Part shown: piece after piece, positions 15,900 through 23,607 of the stretch
Numbering within the stretch: the stretch's first letter is position 1
Layout of the letters: every line of letters begins with the position of its first letter
From: SAR202 cluster bacterium
GTDB lineage: Bacteria > Chloroflexota > Dehalococcoidia > Lucifugimonadales > Lucifugimonadaceae
NCBI GenBank assembly: GCA_016872495.1
Contig: VGZT01000002.1
Coordinates: 1 to 64,000 of the forward strand
DNA: 64,000 nucleotides
Reading direction: 5' to 3'
Translations under genes and position numbers: made by a program
Notes under the pieces: model-generated
Seen by the model: only the letters and a program-made list of their open reading frames with translations
Databases searched by the model: none
What the model was told of the DNA's origin: nothing

Positions 15900-17090
15900 C
15901 TAGTCCGGATCCTTGGCGTCCTTCGACGCCTTTCGGCTCTCCTTGCTGACCGCCGCGTCGTCACGCCGCATCTCGAACTTCTTGTCGAGCGCTGTGAGGG
16001 TGTCGGTCAGACCGGTGTAGGCCAGTTCGGTCTTGGAAGCCATGGCGACTCCGAAGAACCCCTGCCGGCGGAAGTCGACCGCCTTCTCCTGCACCTTGTG
16101 GCGAACGTAGTCGAATGCCTCTCCGCCGAAGAAGTCGACGTAGTTGCTCGAAAACTTGCCCTCCTTGTTCAGCGAGAAGCCGAGGGAGGAGACGATCGGA
16201 AGGCAGTACGGCCCGGTAACCGCCTGGTTGATCGCCGTGGGCATGATCGGCATGTTGTGCGATCCGCGGCAGTCGCCCGTGACGATCTGGTGGATGGTAG
16301 CCCAGGGTTCGACCAGCTCTTCAGGCGCTGGGAATAACGACTGCACTCGAACGAGCGCTACGGGGTCGTCCTTGCCGGTGTACTTTCCCGCTACGTTGTG
16401 GAGCCGCGTGGCTGCCACAGAAACGATCTGTTCGTCGGGGTGAACCCTGGAGTGGATCGCTTCGATCGCGAACCGGTCCTCGTCGCGGATCAGGGCCGCA
16501 AGGTCCCAGACCTGCTCGGGGATGTTCAGCTTGATGACACGGTCTTCCTTGCCTCTGTGGTCCATGTCGATCACAGTCACCGTGAACCCCTTGTGCAGCA
16601 CCGGGCTGAGGAGCAGGCCACCGTTGTGCATCGGGTCGCAGAATGAAAGGTAAAGCGGCAGGTTGTAGGCGCCCGGCGCGCACTTGTCGGCGGCGAATAC
16701 CATGAATGCTTCAGCCGGCCGGTGCTTTGGCAGGAGTTCAAAGCTGATTTCGGCAACCGCGGGGCCGGCGCCCCGCACATTCCCAGATGGGGCGTCGACG
16801 AGGAGATCCTGGCCGGCGCCGTAGTTACCTTCGGAGCGCGCGATTGCCGTCGCCTGCAGGAATACGTCCCAGGCAAAATTGTGTACAGGCGCCGCCGCGG
16901 TCCCGTGCTGGTGCGACATGATGAGGGCGATATCGTCACCGGTATAGGTGACCATCCCATCAAGCAGCAAGCCTTTCTTGACCGCGTCGGCGACTAATTG
17001 TTTGGCTCGGCCGACCATCGCGGCGCTGGGCATCGTGTGGCCGCCGACCGATCCCACGTCGGCCTTGATTACGCTCAGAGTGACGCGCAT
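15900..17090 (-). CDS. Bifunctional fructose-1,6-bisphosphate aldolase/phosphatase
   Basis: The 396-residue protein matches the archaeal-type FBPA/P along its length: MRVTLSVIKADVGSVGGHT at the N-terminus, DDIALIMSHQHG, NFAWDVFLQAT, NLPLYLSFCDPMHNGGLLLSP, and DFFGGEAFDYVR near the end. It condenses triose phosphates and then dephosphorylates FBP, making the gluconeogenic direction irreversible. It is typical of Archaea and deep or thermophilic bacteria, including Chloroflexota. The last 20 residues are a charged Lys/Asp tail. ATG at 17090 with GGGAGAGA upstream. A strong terminator follows it. Confidence 0.9.
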   Translation of the reverse strand: MRVTLSVIKADVGSVGGHTMPSAAMVGRAKQLVADAVKKGLLLDGMVTYTGDDIALIMSHQHGTAAAPVHNFAWDVFLQATAIARSEGNYGAGQDLLVDAPSGNVRGAGPAVAEISFELLPKHRPAEAFMVFAADKCAPGAYNLPLYLSFCDPMHNGGLLLSPVLHKGFTVTVIDMDHRGKEDRVIKLNIPEQVWDLAALIRDEDRFAIEAIHSRVHPDEQIVSVAATRLHNVAGKYTGKDDPVALVRVQSLFPAPEELVEPWATIHQIVTGDCRGSHNMPIMPTAINQAVTGPYCLPIVSSLGFSLNKEGKFSSNYVDFFGGEAFDYVRHKVQEKAVDFRRQGFFGVAMASKTELAYTGLTDTLTALDKKFEMRRDDAAVSKESRKASKDAKDPD

Positions 17091-17243
17091 AAGTCTCTCT
17101 CCCGGTGTTGGTTCGTTAATGGAGTGGTATCAGGAACGGGCTTTTCGCCATCGTTAACAAGTGCCCGGTGAGTATAAACCGGCTGTAACGGACCCGACCA
17201 CCTCGACCGACACGCGCGTCTCCGATCGGTAAACTTGATCGCC

Positions 17244-18137
17244 ATGATTGAGATCTACACAGATGGCGCATGCCGAGGCAACCCGGGACCCGGCGGGTGG
17301 GGCGCGGTGATCGTCAGGGACGGCCAGCCCGAGACCGAGCTTTCCGGCCACAGCCCTCGGACCACCAACAACCGCATGGAGATCCAGGCCGTGATCGAGG
17401 GCCTGGGCGCCGTCCCCCCCGGCGAACCGGTGTGCGTGGTCAGTGACAGTGAGTACGTGATCAAGACCCAGACCCGTGGCTGGCAGAAGAAGGCCAATCA
17501 GGACCTCTGGGCCGAACTGGATCGCGCCACACAGGGTCGCCGGATCGAATGGCGTTGGACGCAGGGGCACTCCGGCGATCCTTTCAATGAGCTGGCCGAC
17601 AGGCTGGCGGTGGCCGCATCAATGCCGCCGAATGGCGGTAGCGACGTCCAGCCGGAGGGCGCCCCGAGGCTAAGCCACATTACGGAAACAGGCGAGGCTC
17701 GCATGGTCGATGTGGGCGACAAGGAGATCACGGAGCGTGTGGCGGTGGCCCGGGCCACGCTGGTCATGAAGCCTGAAACCATCAAGTTGATCCAGAGCGG
17801 CGGCTTCGAGAAGGGTGATGTCCTGGGTGTCGCCCGGGTAGCGGGTGTCATGGCAGCCAAGCAGACTCACGGCCTGATTCCGTTGTGCCACCCGATCCCG
17901 TTGGCGCAGGTGACGATCGATTTCGACACGACCTCGAGAGAGGGCGAGCTTCAGCTCACAGCGATGGCGAGGGCGACCTGGAAGACCGGGGTCGAGATGG
18001 AAGCGCTGACGGCGGTGACCGTGTCAGCCCTGACGGTCTATGACATGTGCAAGGCGGTCGACCGCGGGATGTTGATCAAGGACGTGCGGCTCGTGAAGAA
18101 GACCGGGGGCAAGTCCGGGGACTGGTCCGCCGAGTAG
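17244..18137 (+). CDS. Fusion of ribonuclease HI and cyclic pyranopterin monophosphate synthase (MoaC)
   Basis: One uninterrupted 297-codon frame encodes two enzymes. Residues 1-130 are RNase HI with all acidic residues: YTDGACRGNPGPGGWG (Asp), NNRMEIQAV (Glu), VSDSEYV (Asp), and TQGHSGDPFNELADRLA (His and Asp). It would remove RNA from RNA-DNA hybrids. After a short linker, residues 146-297 are MoaC (RLSHITETGEARMVDV, THGLIPLCHPIPL, TGVEMEALTAVTVSALTVYD, MCKAVDRGM). MoaC makes cPMP for molybdenum cofactor. The MoaC part has no credible internal start with a ribosome site before its first strand. Each half is full length, so both activities are expected. ATG at 17244; a TTG lies at 17235. Confidence 0.9.
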   Translation: MIEIYTDGACRGNPGPGGWGAVIVRDGQPETELSGHSPRTTNNRMEIQAVIEGLGAVPPGEPVCVVSDSEYVIKTQTRGWQKKANQDLWAELDRATQGRRIEWRWTQGHSGDPFNELADRLAVAASMPPNGGSDVQPEGAPRLSHITETGEARMVDVGDKEITERVAVARATLVMKPETIKLIQSGGFEKGDVLGVARVAGVMAAKQTHGLIPLCHPIPLAQVTIDFDTTSREGELQLTAMARATWKTGVEMEALTAVTVSALTVYDMCKAVDRGMLIKDVRLVKKTGGKSGDWSAE

Positions 18138-18160
18138 GTCCCGGGATCCGGGTGAGGGGG

Positions 18161-18236
18161 TGGCGCGCTTGGCGGGGCTCGAACCCACAACCTCAGCCTT
18201 CGCAGGGCTGCGCTCTATCCATTGAGCTACAAGCGC
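18161..18236 (-). tRNA. tRNA-Arg (anticodon GCG)
   Basis: On the minus strand the cloverleaf is complete: acceptor GCGCTTG/CAAGCGC, D-stem GCTC/GAGC, anticodon stem CAGCC/GGCTG with loop CTGCGAA, T-stem GTGGG/CCCGC, discriminator G and an encoded CCA. Confidence 0.95.
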
Positions 18237-18275
18237 GTGAGCGGTCGGTGACCGGTCATCACCATTCTAACGGTG

Positions 18276-18361
18276 TGGTGCCGAGGGAGAGATTCGAACT
18301 CTCACGCCCGTGAAGGCACTACGCCCTGAACGTAGCGCGTCTGCCATTTCGCCACCTCGGC
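18276..18361 (-). tRNA. tRNA-Leu (anticodon CAG)
   Basis: A class II tRNA with long variable arm (TGCCTTCACGGGCGT): acceptor GCCGAGG/CCTCGGC, anticodon stem CTACG/CGTAG with loop TTCAGGG, T-stem GAGAG/CTCTC, discriminator A and an encoded CCA. Confidence 0.95.
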
Positions 18362-18402
18362 CGGGTGGTCAACTAACGCAAACAGGCCTGGAACCGTTGT
18401 AC

Positions 18403-18479
18403 TGGTGGGCGATGGAGGGCTCGAACCTCCGACCTCATGCGTGTGAAGCATGCGCTCTAACCGGCTGAGCTAACCGCCC
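18403..18479 (-). tRNA. tRNA-Val (anticodon CAC)
   Basis: Acceptor GGGCGGT/ATCGCCC (one G-T pair), anticodon stem CATGC/GCATG with loop TTCACAC, T-stem GGAGG/CCTCC, discriminator A and an encoded CCA. Its body resembles the tRNA-Val(TAC) gene at 22353. Confidence 0.95.
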
Positions 18480-18514
18480 ACTCTTAGACGTCGAGCGATT
18501 TCAGGCCGTACACC

Positions 18515-18682
18515 GGAAGCCAAACGCCATCGCTATTGTACATACGGGCCACGATCTGTCAGCGGAGCCCGGTCTGGCGGTAGCAGCGATGGCGTTCCGT
18601 CTTGATCCAGACACGGTACGAGCGGCCCCGTACAGAGCCGCTCGTGTGGCGCCGTTCGGACTCCGACTCGCAAGAGCCGAAC
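18515..18682. other. Spacer with nested inverted repeats between tRNA-Met and tRNA-Val
   Basis: The 216-base spacer holds three inverted repeats. An imperfect pair has AACGCCATCGCTA near 18523-18535 against TAGCAGCGATGGCGTT near 18581-18596. A perfect 9-bp stem is ACGAGCGGC (18618-18626) with GCCGCTCGT (18637-18645). A third is GTTCGGACTC (18654-18663) with GAGCCGAAC (18674-18682) and one bulge. No tRNA, protein or clear promoter explains them. They could be processing signals of the tRNA transcript, a small RNA, or remains of an inserted element. Confidence 0.5.
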
Positions 18683-18695
18683 GAGCTAATCGACC

Positions 18696-18771
18696 TGGTA
18701 GCAAGGACAGGATTTGAACCTGTGACCTAGCGCTTATGAAGCGCCCGCTCTAACCACTGAGCTACCTTGCC
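18696..18771 (-). tRNA. tRNA-Met (anticodon CAT)
   Basis: Acceptor GGCAAGG/CCTTGCT, anticodon stem GGCGC/GCGCT with loop TTCATAA, T-stem ACAGG/CCTGT, discriminator A and an encoded CCA. The anticodon stem lacks the three G-C pairs of initiators, so this is an elongator or a tRNA-Ile2 read by lysidine. It is the first gene of the four-tRNA cluster on this strand. Confidence 0.92.
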
Positions 18772-18844
18772 TCGGGCATCGGAGCCGACCTCCGAACCTG
18801 ATTCGATGGTACACGACGTGAAAGTGGCCCTCAACGCTACGGCG

Positions 18845-19825
18845 CTATACCGGCAGAACCACCGACTCCGGCTCCTTGCCCTGGATCACCCGCACGGCGT
18901 TGTGCACCGCGAAGTCGAGCGACTTCTCGCGCGCTTCGATCGATAGGCCCGCCAGGTGTGGCGTCAGGACGACGTTGTCCATCTTCAAGAGCGGATTATC
19001 GGCGCCGATCGGCTCGAGTTCCTGGACGTCGAGCCCGGCTCCCGCGATCTTCCGGGCCTTGAGCGCCCGGATCAGGGCCGCTTCGTCGACGACCGGTCCA
19101 CGGCACGTGTTAATCAGGACTGCGGTCGGCTTCATCAGGTCCAGTTCAGCGTCGGAGATCATGCCGCGCGTCACGCGGTTCAGCGGGACATGCAGCGACA
19201 CGATGTCGGAAGTCTTCAAGAGCTCGTGGAGCGTGACCTTCTTGACGTTGGCCGCTTTTTCATCAGCCGCCGGGATCCTGGCGACGTCGTGGTAGACGAT
19301 CTCGCACTCCCAGCCAGCCAGTCTCTTGGCCACCCGTGAGCCGATGCGCCCGAGGCCGATGATCCCGACCCGCTTGTTGGTCAGCTCGTGGTACTGCTCC
19401 CATCGTTCGAAGAACCCCTGGGCGTATGTGCCTCCGTACAGCTGGCGCATCTGCACGTGGGCCTGCCGATAGGTCGAAACCATGAGCATGACGGCGTACT
19501 CTGCGACCGCAACGGCGTTGCCGCCGAAGTTGTTGGCGGTCTTGATGCCCATTTCGGCCATGTTATTGACCGGGAGGTAGTCGGTACCTGCCGACAGGAC
19601 CTGCACGAGCTTCAGGCGCCTGGCCGAGCGTGCGACGTCCATGTTGAAGAAACGGCCCCAGGGGATGATCACTGTGGCATCGGCTACCGCCACCATGATC
19701 TGCTCCGGCGTGGCGGTCGGTGGAAGGGCCACGATCTCGAGGTCGGGCGGCGCCTTCGACTTGAGCCGCTCCACCTCCCAGTCCTGGCGGTATCCGATGT
19801 AGACGAGTTTGCCCTTCGCCGGCAT
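18845..19825 (-). CDS. D-isomer-specific 2-hydroxyacid dehydrogenase
   Basis: The 326-residue NAD(P)-dependent enzyme interconverts 2-hydroxy acids and 2-keto acids. Visible are the Rossmann motif VGIIGLGRIGSRVAK (about residue 155), the catalytic Arg in NTCRGPVVDE, Glu in VQELEPIG and His in LTPHLAGLS. The N-terminal substrate domain has VQVLSAGTDYLP. It could be a D-glycerate, glyoxylate/hydroxypyruvate or phosphoglycerate dehydrogenase-like enzyme; no ACT domain is present, so classical SerA is unlikely. It stands alone upstream of the tRNA cluster. Confidence 0.88.
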   Translation of the reverse strand: MPAKGKLVYIGYRQDWEVERLKSKAPPDLEIVALPPTATPEQIMVAVADATVIIPWGRFFNMDVARSARRLKLVQVLSAGTDYLPVNNMAEMGIKTANNFGGNAVAVAEYAVMLMVSTYRQAHVQMRQLYGGTYAQGFFERWEQYHELTNKRVGIIGLGRIGSRVAKRLAGWECEIVYHDVARIPAADEKAANVKKVTLHELLKTSDIVSLHVPLNRVTRGMISDAELDLMKPTAVLINTCRGPVVDEAALIRALKARKIAGAGLDVQELEPIGADNPLLKMDNVVLTPHLAGLSIEAREKSLDFAVHNAVRVIQGKEPESVVLPV

Positions 19826-19930
19826 TTCACTGCTTTCCTATGAATGGTGGGTCGCAATTGGCCCGGCGATTCTACCCGCACTCAGCCCGGTCGGGTGATC
19901 GTCGCCTGACAAGGACGCGGCGAATTGTGC

Positions 19931-20953
19931 CTACTCGACCGGCCTGGCGCCGTTCGACGTCGTTCTCGGACGCGGATTTCGACGTCTGCCACGTGGCATG
20001 CCCGGCGTAGCCCGGCCAGTTGCGGCCTTTTCTTCGTTCATGAACCACATGATGAAGACCACGCCTGCGATGAGCACGCTCATCATCTCCATCGGCAGCC
20101 AGAGGATGAGGCCACCGATCAGCTGATCGTCCAGGGCGCTGAGATTGAAGGAGTGACCGGTCTCGCCGTAGGCGGAGTAGAGCACGACGCTTGAGAAGAC
20201 CACGAGCGCGCCCAGCGCGGTGTTAGGGATGATCGTGATCGCCACGTAGAGCACGCGCAGGCCATAGTGGATGCGGGAACGGTGCGGCGCCGGATCGATA
20301 ACAAGCCACCAGTAGAGCATCGCGGACGCGAACATCGTGAAGTGCATGAGCAGGTGGGCAAGGGTGTTCCGTACGACCAGGTTCTGCAGCTCCTGGATCT
20401 GCCAGACCCACAGCGTGCCGATGAATAACGAGAGCGCGAGGAGCGGATTGGTGATGAACGCGTAGGCCCGGCGAACCCGCTGGTTACCCGTGATCGGGCG
20501 GACGTAGTCGTACAGGAAGCCGTCGGGGAGCCCTCTGAGTACGGGCGTGAGGGGAGCGCCCAGGAGGATCAGCACCGGCCCGATCACCCGCAGCATCAGA
20601 TGCTGGATCTGGTGCATCAAGAACAGCTGATCGGACAGGGCGTCGATGGGGGAGACCAGGGCGGCAAATACCGTCAACTGGCCGAGGACAAACGAGATTC
20701 TCTGCCAGAGGCGCACCGGGTGGGACGGGCTGCGCCATCTACTCAGGCCGTTGAAGTACAGGTAACTGAAGAGGAGCGGGCCGACGATCCCGATGGGGTC
20801 GATCGACCACATCGCCCAGATCGGCGTGGTGGTCCCATGCGGGCCGTCATGTCCGGGTGCGGCGCCGACCAGCAGGAAAGCAGAAACCGCCAGGATTGGG
20901 AGCATCAACGCCGGCCTGGTCAAGGAACTTTGGGGAGCGGTCCTTCGAATCAT
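19931..20953 (-). CDS. ctaG: Cytochrome c oxidase assembly factor CtaG (caa3 type)
   Basis: The 340-residue inner-membrane protein has a signal-like N-terminus, GHDGPHG with possible metal-binding His, and about seven hydrophobic helices. Family marks include LFLMHQIQHLMLRVIGPVL, LLGAPLTPVLRG, HLLMHFTMFASAMLYWWLVI and PNTALGALVVFSS. CtaG of this type helps assemble CuA/caa3 oxidase under aerobic growth. The last 40 residues are a basic, Arg/Pro-rich cytoplasmic tail. ATG at 20953 was chosen because it opens just before the signal-like helix; an in-frame extension exists upstream. It diverges from the Fur-family gene over a 90-base spacer. No oxidase subunit is in the window. Confidence 0.85.
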   Translation of the reverse strand: MIRRTAPQSSLTRPALMLPILAVSAFLLVGAAPGHDGPHGTTTPIWAMWSIDPIGIVGPLLFSYLYFNGLSRWRSPSHPVRLWQRISFVLGQLTVFAALVSPIDALSDQLFLMHQIQHLMLRVIGPVLILLGAPLTPVLRGLPDGFLYDYVRPITGNQRVRRAYAFITNPLLALSLFIGTLWVWQIQELQNLVVRNTLAHLLMHFTMFASAMLYWWLVIDPAPHRSRIHYGLRVLYVAITIIPNTALGALVVFSSVVLYSAYGETGHSFNLSALDDQLIGGLILWLPMEMMSVLIAGVVFIMWFMNEEKAATGRATPGMPRGRRRNPRPRTTSNGARPVE

Positions 20954-20981
20954 CGTGGAGAAGTTTAGGCTCTGGCCCGGA

Positions 20982-21010
20982 TTGACGCTCGTAATGCCCC
21001 ACAATAGAGT
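20982..21010 (+). promoter_or_regulatory. Likely sigma-70 promoter of the Fur-family gene
   Basis: TTGACG at 20982-20987 and TAGAGT at 21005-21010 are separated by 17 bases. They precede the Fur-family start by about 32 bases, so the transcript start would fall in the operator-like palindrome. Confidence 0.55.
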
Positions 21011-21014
21011 GAAG

Positions 21015-21030
21015 ATGCAAATTTTCGCAT
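21015..21030. promoter_or_regulatory. Operator-like imperfect palindrome
   Basis: ATGCAAATTTTCGCAT pairs at 12 of 16 positions with its own reverse complement. It is AT-rich in a GC-rich setting and sits between the probable -10 box and the Fur-family start. This is where an autoregulatory Fur/Zur/Nur box would lie. It does not match a known box exactly. Confidence 0.5.
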
Positions 21031-21041
21031 GAGGGAACTCT

Positions 21042-21473
21042 GTGGCCTGTGACGAAATGACCGCGCAGGGCCTGAAAGCGGCCGGACAGCGCCTGACGCC
21101 GATCAGACTTAGCGTACTCGGTGCGCTTCGACACGCGCGTCGCCACATGACGCCGGCGGAAGTGATCGACCAGGCGATGCAGGCTTATCCGCACGTCACG
21201 CCTTCGACGGTCTACCGGGCGCTGTCCACGCTCCGGGACGTCGGCCTCATTAAGGAAACTCGGCGGGGTGGCGACACCCAGTACGAGTGGCTCGAGGAAC
21301 CTCACCATCACCTGACCTGTCGGAGCTGCCACGACGAGGTCAGTGTGCCCCACGCCTCCTTTGCTTCCGCCGAGAGGAAGATCGAGGCGGACTCCGGTTA
21401 TCGAATCGATCTCTCTCATGTTTCGCTGACCGGGCTGTGCCCGGAATGCCTCGCCGAAAGCGGCGAGAAGTGA
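21042..21473 (+). CDS. Fur-family metal-responsive repressor
   Basis: The 143-residue regulator has an N-terminal winged helix (AAGQRLTPIRLSVLGALRH, then STVYRALSTLRDVGLI) and a C-terminal metal/dimer domain. The latter contains EEPHHHLTCRSCHDEV and GLCPECLAE, giving two CxxC pairs for structural zinc. Fur, Zur, Nur and PerR cannot be told apart by this view; the neighbouring NicO permease favours Zur or Nur. GTG at 21042 follows GAGGGA; an ATG at 21057 is also possible. It shares a transcript with the permease 13 bases downstream. Confidence 0.88.
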   Translation: MACDEMTAQGLKAAGQRLTPIRLSVLGALRHARRHMTPAEVIDQAMQAYPHVTPSTVYRALSTLRDVGLIKETRRGGDTQYEWLEEPHHHLTCRSCHDEVSVPHASFASAERKIEADSGYRIDLSHVSLTGLCPECLAESGEK

Positions 21474-21486
21474 AGCCGGAGGCGAA

Positions 21487-22233
21487 ATGACCGGCGAGAT
21501 CGGCATCGCCCTTCTGGTATCCGGCGTTGGACTCGGGCTGCGCCACGGGATCGACTGGGACCACATCGCGGCGATCACCGACGTGACGGGTTCGCAGCCG
21601 TCTCGAGTGCGCGCGCTGGCGATGGCCACGTGCTATGCGGTCGGCCACGCCGCGGTCGTGGTTGCGCTGGGCCTGCTGGCGATCTGGTTTGGCTCGACCC
21701 TGCCAGGCTGGGTCGACGGCTACATGGAGACCGTCGTCGGCGTGACGCTGATCGCGCTCGGGCTCTGGGTTTTCTGGTCTCTCCGTGCAAATCACGGCCA
21801 CCTGGTCCTGCGCAGCCGCTGGATGCTGGTCGGCTACGGCATACGCAAGGTCTGGGACAAGGCCTTCAGGCGTCCCCCTGCGGCTGTGGGCCACACCCAT
21901 GGACGTGGCACAGCCTACGGGCCGATGGCCTCCACCGGCATCGGGATGGTCCACGCGATCGGGGCAGAGACGGGCACGCAAGCGTTGCTGCTCGCTTCCG
22001 TGGCGGGCGCCACATCAGTCCTTGCCGGCAGCTTCTTGCTCGCGGCCTTTGCCGTCGGGCTGGTCGTCTCGAATACCGCTATCGCCATCGCGTCTCTGAC
22101 AGGCGTCATCGGGGCGAGCGGTAGCCGTCGAATTCAGATCGTCCTGGGCGCCGCGATTGGCTCTTTGAGCCTGGTCCTTGGGTTCCTGTTCCTTTTCCAG
22201 AAAGGCAGCATCCTGCCGGGGTTCTTCGCGTAG
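21487..22233 (+). CDS. NicO-superfamily metal transporter (nickel/cobalt, UreH-like)
   Basis: The 248-residue inner-membrane protein has about six hydrophobic segments. The family signature RHGIDWDHIAAITDV (an HxxxxDH metal site in helix 1) is intact, and IGMVHAIGAETGTQ is the second signature with a conserved His. A His-containing loop (VGHTHGRG) may bind metal. It moves nickel, cobalt or possibly another divalent ion; direction is unknown. ATG follows GGAGGCGA. Co-transcription with the Fur-family regulator suggests metal-dependent repression. Confidence 0.85.
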   Translation: MTGEIGIALLVSGVGLGLRHGIDWDHIAAITDVTGSQPSRVRALAMATCYAVGHAAVVVALGLLAIWFGSTLPGWVDGYMETVVGVTLIALGLWVFWSLRANHGHLVLRSRWMLVGYGIRKVWDKAFRRPPAAVGHTHGRGTAYGPMASTGIGMVHAIGAETGTQALLLASVAGATSVLAGSFLLAAFAVGLVVSNTAIAIASLTGVIGASGSRRIQIVLGAAIGSLSLVLGFLFLFQKGSILPGFFA

Positions 22234-22352
22234 AAGCGTCTGCCGATCGACCGTGCGGCGTGTGAATCCGAAAAGGCTCGCCGGGGGTATTACACGGAAG
22301 CTTCGCCGGAGTTCGTAGGATAGAATTCGACTGCCTGAATCAATGCAAGCAA

Positions 22353-22426
22353 GGGCGATTAGCTCAGCCGGTTAGAGCGTCTGTCTTACACACAGAAGGT
22401 CAGAGGTTCGAGCCCTCTATCGCCCA
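22353..22426 (+). tRNA. tRNA-Val (anticodon TAC)
   Basis: Acceptor GGGCGAT/ATCGCCC, D-stem GCTC/GAGC, anticodon stem TCTGT/ACAGA with loop CTTACAC, T-stem AGAGG/CCTCT, discriminator A. The following bases are CTTCC, so CCA is not encoded, unlike in the four minus-strand tRNA genes. Confidence 0.95.
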
Positions 22427-22532
22427 CTTCCGGCAGCACGGGTGCGGTTACATCGCTTGCAGGCTGAACGCTGTACGGGGATTTTGACCCGGCGTAGCGC
22501 TAGCGCGCCGCCCTGGTGGAAGGGGACGCACC

Positions 22533-23504
22533 GTGACCGTTGCCGCTGAGCCTGGCCTGCATGCGCAGTCGATTGTCGAAAACGTTGCCAGGGTGATCGT
22601 CGGTAAGACCGACGCAATCAAACTGGGAGTGATCGCCCTCATTGCGCGCGGGCACGTTCTCATCGAGGACGTTCCCGGAGTCGGCAAGACGATGCTCGCC
22701 CGAAGCCTCGCGCGGTCGGCCGGTTGCAAGTTCCGCCGCATCCAGTTCACGCCTGACATACTCCCAAGCGATGTGACCGGGGTTTCGGTCTACAACCAGC
22801 GGGACAACGAATTCGAGTTCCGGCCAGGACCGATCATGGCCGAGATCGTGCTCGCCGATGAGGTGAACAGGGCAACCCCCAAGACCCAGTCCGCACTCCT
22901 GGAAGCGATGGAGGAGCGGCAGGTCACGGTCGACGGCGTCACCTACGGTCTGCCAAGGCCTTTCATGGTCCTGGCGACGCAGAACCCGATCGAGTACGAG
23001 GGCACCTTCCCGTTACCCGAGGCTCAGCTTGATCGATTCTTCCTGCGCATCGGACTCGGCTATCCGGACGCGGCAGAAGAGGTCTCGATCATGAACCGTC
23101 AGCAGATGGTCGATCCCTTTGACACACTCGAACCGGTGACCACGCCGGCAGAAATCGCGACCCTGCAGGATGCTGCCCGCAGCATCTACATCGACGATCT
23201 CGTGAAGGAGTACATCGTAGCTCTCGTCAGCGCCACGCGTTCGCATCCAGACACCTCTCTGGGTGCGTCCCCGCGGGCGTCTCTGGCGCTCATGCGTGGC
23301 GCCCAGGCCAGGGCGTTGATGGACGCACGCGATTACGTGTTGCCGGACGACGTCAAGTCGATCGCGTCTGCGGTGCTGAGCCATCGCGTCATCCTTGCTC
23401 CGGGCGCCCGAATGCGCGGCGCTAGCGGGGAGACGTTGGTGGCGGAGGTGCTGGGCCGAGTTCCGGTGCCTGGGGCCAAGCCCAGGGTCAAAGCCGGGCG
23501 CTGA
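22533..23504 (+). CDS. MoxR-family AAA+ ATPase
   Basis: The 323-residue chaperone-like ATPase has Walker A in [12 protein letters not shown] (about residue 50), Walker B in [21 protein letters not shown], sensor 1 in [21 protein letters not shown] and the C-terminal lid with [16 protein letters not shown]. MoxR proteins remodel or activate partners, commonly DUF58/VWA proteins. It is the first gene of a three-gene cell-envelope cluster (MoxR, DUF58, transglutaminase), separated from the next coding start by about 100 bases. Confidence 0.92.
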   Translation: MTVAAEPGLHAQSIVENVARVIVGKTDAIKLGVIALIARGHVLIEDVPGVGKTMLARSLARSAGCKFRRIQFTPDILPSDVTGVSVYNQRDNEFEFRPGPIMAEIVLADEVNRATPKTQSALLEAMEERQVTVDGVTYGLPRPFMVLATQNPIEYEGTFPLPEAQLDRFFLRIGLGYPDAAEEVSIMNRQQMVDPFDTLEPVTTPAEIATLQDAARSIYIDDLVKEYIVALVSATRSHPDTSLGASPRASLALMRGAQARALMDARDYVLPDDVKSIASAVLSHRVILAPGARMRGASGETLVAEVLGRVPVPGAKPRVKAGR

Positions 23505-23607
23505 GTCGATAGCAACGGCGACAGCACGGGGCGGCCGACAGCGCGGGGCGAGCCGCGTCACTCGGCTCGCCTCAAGCGGGTTCGTCTCGGCCCTGACGCT
23601 CAGGGGC

